In this document: piece by piece, positions 36,541 through 45,697 of the stretch
How positions within the stretch are numbered: the stretch's first letter is position 1
Layout of the letters: the number at the start of each line of letters is the position of its first letter
Source: Planomicrobium sp. Y74
GTDB taxonomy: Bacteria > Bacillota > Bacilli > Bacillales_A > Planococcaceae
Length of the DNA: 64,000 nt
Reading direction: 5' to 3'
Assembly (NCBI RefSeq): GCF_003668635.1
Contig: NZ_RCWH01000005.1
Coordinates: 310,001-374,000 of the forward strand
Notes under the pieces: generated by a model
Database searches by the model: none
What the model saw: only the letters and a program-made list of their open reading frames with translations
What the model was told of the DNA's origin: nothing
Program-made: the position numbers and the translations under genes

Positions 36541-38022
36541 TTATGCGAGACCGTATTTCTTCAAAATTCGATTTGCAACATTATGGCCGCTCATCGTAAC
36601 CATCGGAGATCCGCCGCCGGGATGGGTGCTGCCGCCGACAAAGTAGAGGTCTTTGATATCCGGGCTGGCATTTGCTGGACGTAAAAAAGCGTCTTTTTTC
36701 CGATGTGAGGAGGGGCCATATAATGCGCCGCGGAAAGCATTGAAATTTTCAGCTATAAAAGAAGGAGTAAAGACTTCTTCTTCAACAAGATGACTTCGGA
36801 TATCCAGCCCATAGGTCTCCAGAAAATCATATATTCGATTTTTATACATATCGGCATCGATTTGCAAATCGCCTTCTGGAGTTAAAGCGGGTGCATTTAC
36901 AAGAATGAACAGATTGTCTCCATCGGGCGATACGGAGCGGTCGGTTGCTGATGAATTGCTGATATACACTGTCGGCTCTTCGGAATAGCTCTTCTTTTCA
37001 AAGAGTTCGTCAAATTCTCTCGGATAATCTCCAGAAAAATAGACATTATGATGCTTCAGTCCAGGCAAACGTGTATTCAAACCAGCCAGTATCACAAACG
37101 CGGAAATGGAAGGCTCAAAGGATTCACTCCTTTCATTGCTGAAAGACGGACGTTCACTTTCAGCGGTAAGTTGAGTAAAGGCCGTCAACAGGTCGCCATT
37201 CAGTATAACTGCATCTGCCTCGGATACAGTGCCGTCTTCCAACTCTATCCCTGCAGCTTTTCCGTCTTTGACGACTAGTCTTGCGACGGGTTTACCGGAA
37301 TGGAGATGTGCGCCTTGTTTTATGGCAACTGCAGCAAACCCTTCCGCAATGCGAGTGTTTCCGCCTTTAGCGTAATACACTCCGCCGACCAATTCCAGAT
37401 AAGCAATCATTGAAAAGGTTGCTGGGGCTTTATAGGGAGATGAACCGATATATGTTGCATAACGGCCAAATGCCTGCAGCAAAACGGAGTCTTGAAAATA
37501 TCTCCTGTAGAAATGATCCATCGTTTCTATCGGCCGCACCTGCAACAGGGCCTTGCCTAATGAAGGAGACAGGTAATCTCGCCATGACTGGAAAGTGGAA
37601 GGGAAGAAATAGCGTTCCGCTAAACTGTATATACGGCTGATTTCATCCAGGAAATGCGTATAGTTCTTCGCATCATCCGCTGCAATTCGATTCAACTCTA
37701 TCTGCATTATTTCTTTATCGGTAGAAAAATCAAGGTGCCGACCGTCAGGGAAGTGGTTTCTGGTATGTGTCGGTAAAGGAATCAAATCGAAATAATCGGA
37801 AGCGTTTTCCCCAGTCTGTTCGATAACCGCTTTAAAAACTTCCGGCATGGTGATTGTATTTGGACCGAAATCAAATGAGTGGCTGCCCAGTTGAACGGGC
37901 ATCAGCTTCCCGCCGAAATGGTCATTTTTTTCATATAACTCAACTTCCATCCCGGCATTCGCAAGAGTCACAGCCGCGGATAGACCACCAAGGCCGCCGC
38001 CTATGATAATCGTTTTGCTCAT
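36541..38022 (-). CDS. crtP: CrtP-like carotenoid oxygenase
   Basis: This 493-residue phytoene-desaturase-family flavoprotein most resembles staphylococcal CrtP (diaponeurosporene oxidase): IIIGGGLGGLSAAVTLANAG, FDFGPNTITMPEVFKAVIE, DYFDLIPLPTHTRNHFPDG, GRYATYIGSSPYKAPATFSM, GALYGPSSHRKKDAF and FVGGSTHPGGGSPMVTMSG occur in the same order. It would oxidise a terminal methyl toward an aldehyde or acid. The ATG overlaps the stop of crtQ (ATGA), so it is translationally coupled. A longer upstream frame is an artefact of that overlap. Confidence 0.87.
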   Translation of the reverse strand: MSKTIIIGGGLGGLSAAVTLANAGMEVELYEKNDHFGGKLMPVQLGSHSFDFGPNTITMPEVFKAVIEQTGENASDYFDLIPLPTHTRNHFPDGRHLDFSTDKEIMQIELNRIAADDAKNYTHFLDEISRIYSLAERYFFPSTFQSWRDYLSPSLGKALLQVRPIETMDHFYRRYFQDSVLLQAFGRYATYIGSSPYKAPATFSMIAYLELVGGVYYAKGGNTRIAEGFAAVAIKQGAHLHSGKPVARLVVKDGKAAGIELEDGTVSEADAVILNGDLLTAFTQLTAESERPSFSNERSESFEPSISAFVILAGLNTRLPGLKHHNVYFSGDYPREFDELFEKKSYSEEPTVYISNSSATDRSVSPDGDNLFILVNAPALTPEGDLQIDADMYKNRIYDFLETYGLDIRSHLVEEEVFTPSFIAENFNAFRGALYGPSSHRKKDAFLRPANASPDIKDLYFVGGSTHPGGGSPMVTMSGHNVANRILKKYGLA

Positions 38023-39125
38023 AAATAATTCCTGCCTTTCCATGAGTAAGATTGCTTGCTGCGGGATTTTTGCATTGCATGAAGCAAAACAGCGATCATT
38101 GCAGCAGCCTGGAGCGGCATCAGAAATGCCAGAAGAGGATTTTGGCATGTTCTTATCATAATATAAAGCTGCTGCAGGCTAATAAGCAGGTAAGGAAGGA
38201 GGAACAATGGCTCAAACGTCAATAAGCCAATGATAGCCAAAAAACCAGGGAGTATATAAAACAGCATGTAAAATGAAGTCAGAAAAACGGCCAGCACAGG
38301 TGAGCGTCCGATTCCTGTATAACTATTTTTCAAAAAGCCTTCCCAGACTTCGTTGTTGGTTTCGTACATTTTGCTGCTGACAGATTTCGTAATGTTGGCC
38401 AGCAGCATGCGATGGCCGGCTTTTTTTATTTCCCGGGAAATATGGACGTCTTCCACAAGTGAACTTTGAACCGACTGATGGCCGCCAATCCCGTCATAAG
38501 TTTTTCGGTCGAAAAGCATCCAGGCGCCATGTGCTGCAGTTGCAGCAGGAAATGAGGCGTAGTTTGCCAATGGCAGCGGCAAATGGAAGAAGACAACGAA
38601 ATGCTGCATTGGAACGAGCAGTTTGCTTAAAAATGGTGCCACTTCGAAGGCGGGAAAACCGGACAATGCTTTCGAACCGGTCTGCTGAAGCAGGGCCAAC
38701 GATTGCTCGAAAGCCTGTGGATAGAAATTTATATCTGCATCCACAAACAATAAATATTTACCTGAAGCCGCCTTTTGCAGTTGGTGGCAAGCATGGACTT
38801 TTCCTATCCAGCCTGCAGGCAGCTCCACTCCCTGCAGCAGCGTAAATCGATTGTCGCCGCTGATCTCTTTTTCAAGCAATTCCTGTGTGCGGTCGGTGGA
38901 TTGGTCATTCAGGATGAGGAATTCAACATTCGGATATGTACTTTTTTTAAGTGAAGAGACAAGCGATTTGACGTTACGCTCTTCATTGCGCATAGGAACC
39001 ATCACGGAAAGCAGTGGTTTGCCGCTGACAGCGGGATTTTTGGGCAATGCTGGCATGAAAAGGCTATTGATGACTGTCCAAATCAGGAAAAAGGCAAGAC
39101 ATAGACTAAATATCCATATCAGCAT
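38019..39125 (-). CDS. crtQ: CrtQ-like family-2 glycosyltransferase
   Basis: This 368-residue membrane-associated glycosyltransferase has an N-terminal anchor, the GT2 core with SVMVPMRNEERNV, NDQSTDRTQELL and LLFVDADINFYP (DxD), and C-terminal membrane helices. IGKVHACHQLQ and the C-terminal SYSWKGRNYL recall CrtQ, which glucosylates diaponeurosporenoate. AAAGGGGTGA precedes the ATG inside the end of the acyltransferase gene. It stands between the acyltransferase and crtP in the same operon, consistent with sugar addition before acylation. Confidence 0.85.
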   Translation of the reverse strand: MLIWIFSLCLAFFLIWTVINSLFMPALPKNPAVSGKPLLSVMVPMRNEERNVKSLVSSLKKSTYPNVEFLILNDQSTDRTQELLEKEISGDNRFTLLQGVELPAGWIGKVHACHQLQKAASGKYLLFVDADINFYPQAFEQSLALLQQTGSKALSGFPAFEVAPFLSKLLVPMQHFVVFFHLPLPLANYASFPAATAAHGAWMLFDRKTYDGIGGHQSVQSSLVEDVHISREIKKAGHRMLLANITKSVSSKMYETNNEVWEGFLKNSYTGIGRSPVLAVFLTSFYMLFYILPGFLAIIGLLTFEPLFLLPYLLISLQQLYIMIRTCQNPLLAFLMPLQAAAMIAVLLHAMQKSRSKQSYSWKGRNYL

Positions 39126-39134
39126 AATTTTATT

Positions 39135-39806
39135 TCACCCCTTTTTTAAAAGATCTTCAAAAGCAGATGCGTTTTCTGCAATTGCTTCTTTTTTTAAGTC
39201 ATCCACCTGGGCGGTAACTGCCTGCTGTAAAAAGGCGGTTCTTGCTTTTCTGGAGGTGCCATGAATTTCTTCTATTGAAAAAGAAGAGCCTTGATCAATC
39301 CAGACTTCGGGTTTCTGCTTATGTCTGAATGAATAATAGAACGCTATTGGAATGACAGGAACTTCCGGGTGTTTTTCGACCAGATAGCCGATTCCATTGG
39401 AAAAGTCGAGGGGACGGATTTCCTGATGGAACTCATCCCCTTGCGGAAACAGCACGACCGACTTTCCTTCTTTCAATAATGTTTCTGCATATTGAAGAGA
39501 GCGTATAATGTCTTTCGGATTTTGCTTTTCGATAGAAAAGGCACCGAGGTACCGGAAGAACTTGAATTTCTCCAGATTCTTTTCATGCATCATCATATGG
39601 ATATCGTGTTTCCAGACAGTATGGTTTAAAAAGAAAAACAGCAATCCATCCCACCATGAGCTATGATTCGCGATGAAAATTACCGGCCGCTCTGGAATCT
39701 TGCGGACATTTCGGCCAAGCAGGTAAGAGAATGATCGGCGCAGTAAAGGCAAGAGGTAGATGGCAAAGCCTTTCTCGAATAAACGGCTTTTCTTGGCTTC
39801 TATCAT
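39135..39806 (-). CDS. Lysophospholipid-type acyltransferase (carotenoid glycoside acylation)
   Basis: This 223-residue PlsC-family acyltransferase has the catalytic NHSSWWD (H-x4-D), AFSIEKQNP and LFPQGDEFHQEI (the P-x-G substrate motif). The operon context suggests it transfers a fatty acid to the carotenoid glycoside, the role CrtO plays in staphyloxanthin synthesis, although CrtO belongs to a different family. The ATG at 39806 overlaps the cruF stop and follows AAAGGAGG; a longer frame upstream has no basis. A general phospholipid role is the alternative. Confidence 0.8.
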   Translation of the reverse strand: MIEAKKSRLFEKGFAIYLLPLLRRSFSYLLGRNVRKIPERPVIFIANHSSWWDGLLFFFLNHTVWKHDIHMMMHEKNLEKFKFFRYLGAFSIEKQNPKDIIRSLQYAETLLKEGKSVVLFPQGDEFHQEIRPLDFSNGIGYLVEKHPEVPVIPIAFYYSFRHKQKPEVWIDQGSSFSIEEIHGTSRKARTAFLQQAVTAQVDDLKKEAIAENASAFEDLLKKG

Positions 39807-40561
39807 AAGGGCCTCCTTTTCCATGCTAAGGCTACCAGCAGGATTGCTGGTATTGTGCTTGCTGCAACAGCAAGCCACAAGCCGCCAAGAGCTCCAAGCA
39901 TGGCGAACATAACAATCATCAAAAGATACAGCAGTACCAGTCTGCGTTCAGCGGTTTCATTGGTTATGGACATTGACTTATGCCGCATTGCCAAGTCGAT
40001 GAGAAGGTGCAAGGCGAAAGATACCAAGAACCATCCGAAAAAGTTGGTCCACGGTATACCATAATACCAGCCGGTGTCTTCCCAAATCCAATAAGACTTC
40101 AAGCGATAGGCAACGGGATCGATAATCAGATCCATGATGACGGCACCAATCCCGCCGGTGACAGCGTATGCGATTGTTCCATGCGGAAATATCCAGCGGG
40201 CTAATACATGGGATGTTGCCACGACCATAAGCCAGGCAAATCCGATGGCGATCGGCACACCGTATAGATTCGGTGCAAAACGGTCTGTGTAATCATAAGA
40301 GCCGAACAGGAAACCGGAATTAGCGCCTGCTCCTTCAATGATGAATGTCGAGAAAAATATGGTTAGGCCAATGGCAATGCCGACAGATTTTCCGAAACGC
40401 TTCAAAAAGTACAGGAAGCCTATTGTACCGGCCAATATAAGAAATACGGCATTTGCCCATTCCAGCCAGGCAGGCAATAAATCAAAGCCAAGCAGTACGA
40501 TGCCGATTACATACCAAACCAGGAATAAACGGTAAATTCTTTCTTCCCACTTCAAAAACAT
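39803..40561 (-). CDS. cruF: CruF-like carotenoid hydratase
   Basis: This 252-residue integral membrane protein of the CruF/DUF422 family has about seven hydrophobic segments. EGAGANSGFLFGSYDYTDRF and IMDLIIDPVAYRLKSYWIW are the family hallmarks. CruF hydrates the terminal 1,2 double bond of acyclic carotenoids, giving a tertiary hydroxyl. It is the first gene of the leftward carotenoid operon. The start is uncertain: GTG 40564, ATG 40561 or a TTG nearby, with GGAG very close. The hydroxyl it makes could be the acceptor for CrtQ. Confidence 0.82.
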   Translation of the reverse strand: MFLKWEERIYRLFLVWYVIGIVLLGFDLLPAWLEWANAVFLILAGTIGFLYFLKRFGKSVGIAIGLTIFFSTFIIEGAGANSGFLFGSYDYTDRFAPNLYGVPIAIGFAWLMVVATSHVLARWIFPHGTIAYAVTGGIGAVIMDLIIDPVAYRLKSYWIWEDTGWYYGIPWTNFFGWFLVSFALHLLIDLAMRHKSMSITNETAERRLVLLYLLMIVMFAMLGALGGLWLAVAASTIPAILLVALAWKRRPL

Positions 40562-40736
40562 CACTCCATTACCAGTTATACAAATAGTATACTTGAAAAT
40601 TCACTAAAGAGAGGGAGTCGGGATCAGCTTATCTCATTTTGTAAATTACTTAGTAGTTTAGATGGACAGCAGATGGGGAAAAAGAATTAAAAAAATCCTC
40701 AAATTATTCATTTTAAAAAGAATATTCAATTAATTA

Positions 40737-40765
40737 TTGAAGGAAATCCTGCATTAAGGTATACT
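40737..40765 (+). promoter_or_regulatory. Promoter of the RpiR-type regulator
   Basis: TTGAAG and TATACT are separated by 17 bases, 45 bp before the start codon. A good SigA-type match. Confidence 0.6.
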
Positions 40766-40810
40766 AATTACAGTACAATAGCTTGTTTTTTACATTGGGG
40801 GCTGTAAAAT

Positions 40811-41653
40811 ATGCAGGATTTACTGCGGAATGTTTCAAGTTCTTATAAAAATTTTAGTTCGGGACAAAAAAAGATTGGGGATCTTTTTTTCAAAGAACCT
40901 ATCTTTCTCGCCTTCTCATCTGCATTGGAAGTGGGGAAGAGGGTCAATGTCAGCGAATCGACCGTAATCAGATGGTCTCAAAAATTAGGCTATCGAGGCT
41001 ATGCTGAATTTCAGCATGTGCTCCAGAGGAAACTCGCGGAAGAACGCTTTGAGCAAGTCGAGGAATCCGACGTACAGCCCGCAGTCGAGCAATCGTTTCT
41101 GGCAAACCTGCTGGATGCGGATATTGCGAGCATCACACAGTTAAAGCAGTCGATGGATGAAGACCAGTTGCTGCAGGCAGTCGATCACATCGGCCAGGCA
41201 AAGAATATTTACGTTACCAGCAATTTTTTTGATTTTGGACTCGCCCATTTTATGACATCCTGGCTGAATCTGACTTTGGATCATGCCGAATTGCTGATGC
41301 ATGGAGATGGCCAATATTACCGGCAATTGTCTGCATTGACTGCTGAAGATACGGTAATCGCTTTTGTTTTTCCGCGGTATACAAAATCCGTCATCGATAC
41401 ACTGGCGACTGCCAAAAAACAAGGGGCCAAAGTGGTGCTGATTACAGACTCTGAAGTTTCTCCCGCAGCGGATTACGCTGACATTTCATTGGAGGTTCTT
41501 GTAAACTCGAATTTGAATATTGATTCCTATACAGCAGTGCATGCGCTGATTGCTTCAATTATGCGTTTTGTATATGTAAAAGAACATTCGAAAGTCAAGC
41601 GGAATTTGGCAAAAGTAGAAGCGATTTATATGGAGAAAGAAGTGTTCATCTGA
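40811..41653 (+). CDS. MurR/RpiR-family transcriptional regulator
   Basis: This 280-residue regulator has the N-terminal RpiR helix-turn-helix (FSSALEVGKRVNVSESTVIRWSQKLGYRGYAEFQ, about 36-70) and a C-terminal SIS domain (about 125-250; TVIAFVFPRYTKSVIDTL, GAKVVLITDS), which normally senses phosphosugars. It lies 76 bases before a polar amino-acid ABC transporter on the same strand and probably regulates it. Family members usually control sugar genes, so the effector here is uncertain. No palindromic operator was identified. Confidence 0.85.
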   Translation: MQDLLRNVSSSYKNFSSGQKKIGDLFFKEPIFLAFSSALEVGKRVNVSESTVIRWSQKLGYRGYAEFQHVLQRKLAEERFEQVEESDVQPAVEQSFLANLLDADIASITQLKQSMDEDQLLQAVDHIGQAKNIYVTSNFFDFGLAHFMTSWLNLTLDHAELLMHGDGQYYRQLSALTAEDTVIAFVFPRYTKSVIDTLATAKKQGAKVVLITDSEVSPAADYADISLEVLVNSNLNIDSYTAVHALIASIMRFVYVKEHSKVKRNLAKVEAIYMEKEVFI

Positions 41654-41729
41654 TTACACCCAATGTAAAGGCAAGCCCCGGAACGCCCAGGCGTTTTGGT
41701 AAATCATAAAACGAAAAGGGGAGAACAAT

Positions 41730-42575
41730 ATGAAAAAGAAATATCCATTTTTAGGTATAGTGTTATCAGCCGGCATGATTATGGCCGCGTGCGGGGAGGA
41801 TGAATCATCAGGCGGTTCAGAAGGAACTGGATCTGAAGGCGCAGGCAGCGATTTGAACCTATTAGAAGAAGGACAATTTACGACTGCATCGAGTGGTTTG
41901 TACAAACCTTTCAGTTTTGAAGAAGGCGGCGATTTGCAAGGTTTTGATATTGATATTGGAAATGCAATTGCAGAAGAAATGGGATTGGAACCGAATCCGG
42001 TGACGACTCCGTTTCAAACGATTATACAAGGGTTGAATTCAAACCGTTATGATGCAATTATCGGCTCGATGTCCAAGACGGCAGAACGTGAGGAGCAAGT
42101 TAGTTTCTCGGATCCGTATTACTATTCAGGCGGAGCAATTTTCGTCCGTGAAGGAAATACCGAAATACAGTCGGCAGAGGATCTGGAAGGCGCAACAATT
42201 GGCGTAGTCGGACAAAGTACTTATGAAGAAGCTGCACTTGAGTATACAGACCAGGACAATATCCAATACTATGACAGTGATGTCGTGGCTTTGAATGATT
42301 TAACTATTGAAGGACGGTTGGATGCAGTTATAACAGCAGACGTGGTAGGTTTTGAAGCCCAAAACGCCGGTCTGGAAATTGAAATGGTCGGAGATCCGTT
42401 ATGGATCGAACAGCCATCAATCGCTGTACGTAAAGACGATGAAGCATTGTTGGAAGAGATCAATGCAGCGTTGGATGCAATTATTGAAAATGGGACTTAT
42501 GACGAGATTTCACAAAAATGGTTTGGCCGCAATCTCCTCGACGTAGACCTTGAAGGTGTCGAAGTTCTCGAATAA
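41730..42575 (+). CDS. Amino-acid ABC transporter substrate-binding lipoprotein
   Basis: This 281-residue protein has a lipoprotein signal peptide with lipobox MAAC (Cys near 21), an acidic Gly/Ser linker, and a family-3 solute-binding domain (about 50-270): GFDIDIGNAIAEEMG, IIGSMSKTAEREEQVSFSDPYY and GVVGQSTYEEAA are typical of polar amino-acid binders. It would be anchored outside the membrane and deliver substrate to the next gene's permease. The arginine contact for the ligand carboxyl should be in the SKTAER region. Substrate identity (glutamine, arginine, cystine or others) is open. Confidence 0.9.
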   Translation: MKKKYPFLGIVLSAGMIMAACGEDESSGGSEGTGSEGAGSDLNLLEEGQFTTASSGLYKPFSFEEGGDLQGFDIDIGNAIAEEMGLEPNPVTTPFQTIIQGLNSNRYDAIIGSMSKTAEREEQVSFSDPYYYSGGAIFVREGNTEIQSAEDLEGATIGVVGQSTYEEAALEYTDQDNIQYYDSDVVALNDLTIEGRLDAVITADVVGFEAQNAGLEIEMVGDPLWIEQPSIAVRKDDEALLEEINAALDAIIENGTYDEISQKWFGRNLLDVDLEGVEVLE

Positions 42576-42604
42576 TTTCTTGGTAAGAAGAGGAGTGGAA
42601 ATGT

Positions 42605-43273
42605 ATGCCGGAGATATTTGTCACCGTATTTGATGTATTTATGCGGACATACCCTGGATTCCTTGAAGCAAGTGTTATCACGCTTGAACTGACGGCAATC
42701 GGGGTTGTTCTGGGAACGGTTATCGGCCTGATTTTTGCATTAATGAAAATATCCGGGTCGAAAATCCTTAGAGGGATTGCTAATGTCTATATAACAGTAA
42801 TACGGGGAACCCCATTGATTGTTCAGATTATGTTCCTGTATTTCGGAATAGTTGAAATTTATACAATGTCCAATTTCTGGGCAGGTGCCATAGCACTCGG
42901 AGTCCATAATGGTGCTTATATTGCGGAGATCTTCCGTGGCGCCATTCAGGGAATTGACCCGGGACAGCGTGAAGCCAGCCTGTCTCTTGGGATGAACCGC
43001 AAGCAGACAATGCAGCGAATTGTATTTCCGCAGGCATTGCGCCGCTCAATTCCGCCGCTTGGCAACCAGTTCATCATTACATTGAAGGATTCATCACTCG
43101 TTTATATTATAGGTGTGGCGGAAATCTTCTCACTTGCAAACCGTGAAGCAGCACAATCTTACCAGGCTTTCGAATCATTCCTGGTAGTCGCTCTCTATTA
43201 CTTAGTGCTTGTAATGATCTTCACATTCCTGTTGCGCTTGTATGAAAATAAACTCGATGTGGATAAAGCCTAA
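42605..43273 (+). CDS. Amino-acid ABC transporter permease
   Basis: This 222-residue membrane protein with about five helices belongs to the HisM/GlnP family. TVIRGTPLIVQIMFLYFG and the EAA-type loop GIDPGQREASLSLGMNRKQTM are diagnostic, the latter contacting the ATPase. AGAGGAGTGG precedes the ATG at 42605. It lies between the binding protein and the ATPase, completing a standard importer. Confidence 0.93.
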   Translation: MPEIFVTVFDVFMRTYPGFLEASVITLELTAIGVVLGTVIGLIFALMKISGSKILRGIANVYITVIRGTPLIVQIMFLYFGIVEIYTMSNFWAGAIALGVHNGAYIAEIFRGAIQGIDPGQREASLSLGMNRKQTMQRIVFPQALRRSIPPLGNQFIITLKDSSLVYIIGVAEIFSLANREAAQSYQAFESFLVVALYYLVLVMIFTFLLRLYENKLDVDKA

Positions 43274-43285
43274 GGAGGAACAGAC

Positions 43286-44008
43286 ATGATAGTAGGAAAA
43301 AATATACACAAATCCTTCGGCGACCTGGAAGTGCTAAAAGGTGTTGATTTGCATGTTAAGCCTCAGGAAGTGGTCGTTCTTGTGGGTGTCAGTGGATCGG
43401 GGAAAAGTACACTTCTTAGATGTTTCAACTTTTTGGAAATGATTAATAGTGGGGAAATTACTATTGATGGCCACACAATTAATCCGAAAAAAGAGGACTT
43501 GGCCAAAATTCGGGCAGAAGTTGGAATGGTATTCCAGCATTTCAATCTGTTCCCGCACAAATCAGTTCTGGAAAATGTTATTGAAGCGCCGATTACAGTT
43601 AAGAAGATGAAAAAAGAAGAAGCGAAGAAGTTGGGGATGAACCTTCTGAGAAAAGTCGGGCTCGAGGATAAAGCGGATGTTTATCCGAGCAAATTGTCAG
43701 GTGGCCAAAAACAACGGGTAGCCATTGCCAGATCTTTAGCGATGGAACCGAAAGTGATGCTGTTTGACGAACCGACTTCCGCTCTTGATCCTGAGTTAGT
43801 GGGTGAAGTACTTCAGGTTATGAAGCAGCTTGCAGAAGAAGGAATGACGATGGTGGTCGTTACTCATGAGATGAAGTTCGCCAAAGAAGTGGCAGACCGG
43901 ATTATCATGATTGACCAGGGGACAATCATCGAATCTGCGGATCCGAAGAATTTCTTTGAAAATCCACAGAATGAACGCACCAAACAATTTATCCAATTAG
44001 TTGAGTAA
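43286..44008 (+). CDS. Amino-acid ABC transporter ATP-binding protein
   Basis: This 240-residue ATPase of the GlnQ/HisP family has Walker A in [16 protein letters not shown]-loop [10 protein letters not shown], signature [15 protein letters not shown], Walker [13 protein letters not shown] and the H-loop VVTHEM. It energises uptake by the upstream permease and binding lipoprotein. AAGGAGG precedes the ATG. It is the last gene of the operon, followed by a terminator. Confidence 0.95.
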   Translation: MIVGKNIHKSFGDLEVLKGVDLHVKPQEVVVLVGVSGSGKSTLLRCFNFLEMINSGEITIDGHTINPKKEDLAKIRAEVGMVFQHFNLFPHKSVLENVIEAPITVKKMKKEEAKKLGMNLLRKVGLEDKADVYPSKLSGGQKQRVAIARSLAMEPKVMLFDEPTSALDPELVGEVLQVMKQLAEEGMTMVVVTHEMKFAKEVADRIIMIDQGTIIESADPKNFFENPQNERTKQFIQLVE

Positions 44009-44016
44009 TTCAGCTG

Positions 44017-44050
44017 AAGCGATTCCGTATAATAGCGGGATCGCTTTTTT
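44017..44050 (+). terminator. Terminator of the amino-acid ABC operon
   Basis: AAGCGATTCC pairs imperfectly with CGGGATCGCTT and is followed by six T. Confidence 0.75.
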
Positions 44051-44052
44051 CT

Positions 44053-44252
44053 TGTCCAGACTCCAACGGCCAACTCCTTGGACTTAAGCTGCTCTTCCTG
44101 TGCGGCAAAGATCGCCGCTTCGAAAGCTCATCTTAAGCCTGTCGGAGCTGAACCGGCCGTTTCCGCTTTTCAAGGCTGCCGTGGCGAAGGACGCCACTCG
44201 GCTGATTCGGCTTACGCCTTTCAGAGCTAAACGGGCGCTTGCGCTTTTTTCT
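44053..44252 (+). repeat. Diverged type A element plus half of a second
   Basis: A full but diverged unit spans about 44054-44171: arms CTTAAG.../CTTAAG replace CATAAG/CTTATG, so both stem sides changed. It is followed by the right half of another copy (44172-44252, CTTACGCCTTTCAGAGCT and GGGCGCTTGCGC) whose left half is missing. Confidence 0.8.
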
Positions 44253-44326
44253 GTGTCCAAAAGGTTTCGATGAGTCCAGAAAGGATAAACAAGGAATATG
44301 ATGAAAAATAAAAGGAGGCTATTCAA

Positions 44327-44752
44327 ATGAAAGTAGCAGATATAATGACAAAGGAAGTAGACACATGTACGCCTCAATCATCCCTGCAGGAAGCAGCCGC
44401 AAAAATGAAAGAGATTAATGTGGGATCAATTCCGGTAGTTGATAATGACAAGTTGATCGGGATCATTACGGACCGCGATATCGTAGTCCGGGGTATTGCA
44501 GATAATATTTCATTGGATACTGCAGTTTCTGAAATCCTTTCAGAGAGCATGGTGACAGGAAGCAAGGATATGTCTGTGGAAGATGCAGCAGAACTGATGG
44601 CTGACCACCAGATCCGCCGTTTACCAATCGTTGATAATGACAAGGTTGTTGGGATCGTGTCACTTGGTGACATAGCTGTAAAAGACAAATCGTATGGAAA
44701 TGCAGATATTGCACTGGATGAAGTTTCAGAACCGGCAGAACCAGAAAAGTAA
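44327..44752 (+). CDS. CBS-pair domain protein
   Basis: This 141-residue stand-alone protein has two CBS motifs (about 7-55 and 72-120), each with the IPVVDNDKLIGIITDRDI / LPIVDNDKVVGIVSLGDI pattern. CBS pairs bind adenine nucleotides and act as energy sensors; stand-alone versions often control other proteins. TTAAAGGAGG-type spacing (AAAGGAGG) precedes the ATG. There is no obvious partner; the neighbours are a repeat and a convergent lipoprotein gene. Confidence 0.9.
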   Translation: MKVADIMTKEVDTCTPQSSLQEAAAKMKEINVGSIPVVDNDKLIGIITDRDIVVRGIADNISLDTAVSEILSESMVTGSKDMSVEDAAELMADHQIRRLPIVDNDKVVGIVSLGDIAVKDKSYGNADIALDEVSEPAEPEK

Positions 44753-44769
44753 GAATAAGATCATAAGCA

Positions 44770-44800
44770 AAAAACCGGCCGTTGTTTTGGCCGGTTTTTC
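44770..44800. terminator. Bidirectional terminator between CBS and lipoprotein genes
   Basis: AAAAACCGGCC pairs perfectly with GGCCGGTTTTT, with T runs in both directions. Confidence 0.9.
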
Positions 44801-44821
44801 TAATATACTAGCTTGGATTTT

Positions 44822-45244
44822 TTATTCGACTGTGATCACTGAAGCGGAAATAAGAGGCATATCTTCTTCGGCGTTGCCGTCATAAATCCCTTCCAGTTGA
44901 AGGTTATCACCCGGTTCAACAGGAGTTTCAGCCATATTCCGTATATATACCTGCTGGCCGTCGTTGATAAGGATGAAGGAAGGGAAAGCGACATCATCCG
45001 CTAACTCTTCTACTGTACCTGAAATTTTAACGGGTGCGCCTTCTTCAATATTACCTGCAACGAGGTCTGAAACGGCAGTAGCTTCGGCATCTTCCACTTC
45101 TTCAGGATCGGTGGGATCGAGTTCATCACCTTCGGGGGCAGAAACTTCCGTTTGGGATTCTTCTTCCAGCTCAGGTGTTTCCTCGCCGCCACAGGCTGAA
45201 AGCAATAGCACAACACCAATTGGCAAGTACCATTTCTTCATCAT
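44822..45244 (-). CDS. Lipoprotein with OB-fold-like domain
   Basis: This protein of about 140 residues has a lipobox LLSAC (Cys near 18), a very acidic Glu/Asp/Pro linker, and a C-terminal domain of about 80 residues (VKISGTVEELADD, FILINDGQQVYIRN, VEPGDNLQLEGIYDG) with the strand order of tRNA_anti-like OB folds. It should be anchored outside the membrane. Function is unknown. The start at 45244 has GGAG five bases upstream. It is convergent with the CBS gene and shares its terminator. Confidence 0.7.
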   Translation of the reverse strand: MMKKWYLPIGVVLLLSACGGEETPELEEESQTEVSAPEGDELDPTDPEEVEDAEATAVSDLVAGNIEEGAPVKISGTVEELADDVAFPSFILINDGQQVYIRNMAETPVEPGDNLQLEGIYDGNAEEDMPLISASVITVE

Positions 45245-45398
45245 AATCACTCCAGTGCGTTAAATTTTATCGTTACAGAAATATACCCTTCTTTCCGCTT
45301 TTTTAAAACGATTGGCAAAGTCATGAAGCAGTAATCAAGGCAGGTATTGCATGTCGTTTGTCGAATGGAGTCAATAAGGAAAGAAATGAGGTGCCATT

Positions 45399-45696
45399 AT
45401 GGAATTATTTGAAATGTCCCATCAACTGGACAATAAGAAGAAGCACGTCCAGAAAGTCGCGAATTTCGAAAAAACCAATATCGTGAACATGCAATTGGCA
45501 GCGGGGGAAGATTCCTGCTCACGATGCGGACGCTGATGTGCTGATCATCGTAAACAGCGGGCGTGTCGAATTTACAGTAGAAGGAGCAATCGCGGAAGTA
45601 TCTCCCGGTGTCATGATGAGAATGGCGCCGAAGGAAAAACATAGCCAGAGAGCTTTAGAAGATTCGGACTTCCTGGTTATTCAAATTAAGCAATAG
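45399..45696 (+). pseudogene. Cupin-domain gene with a frameshift
   Basis: ATG 45399 with GAGGTG opens MELFEMSHQLDNKKKHVQKV and proceeds to LAAGE; the frame then meets TGA at 45534. From about 45508 the neighbouring frame continues as IPAHDADADVLIIVNSGRVEF, a typical metal-binding cupin core, to TAG 45694-45696. The total is 298 bases, one more than a multiple of three, and the break lies at a run of five G (45503-45507). Removing one G gives AAGKIPAHDADAD and an intact protein of about 98 residues. It could be a true mutation, phase variation or a sequencing error. Confidence 0.7.
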
Positions 45697-45697
45697 A

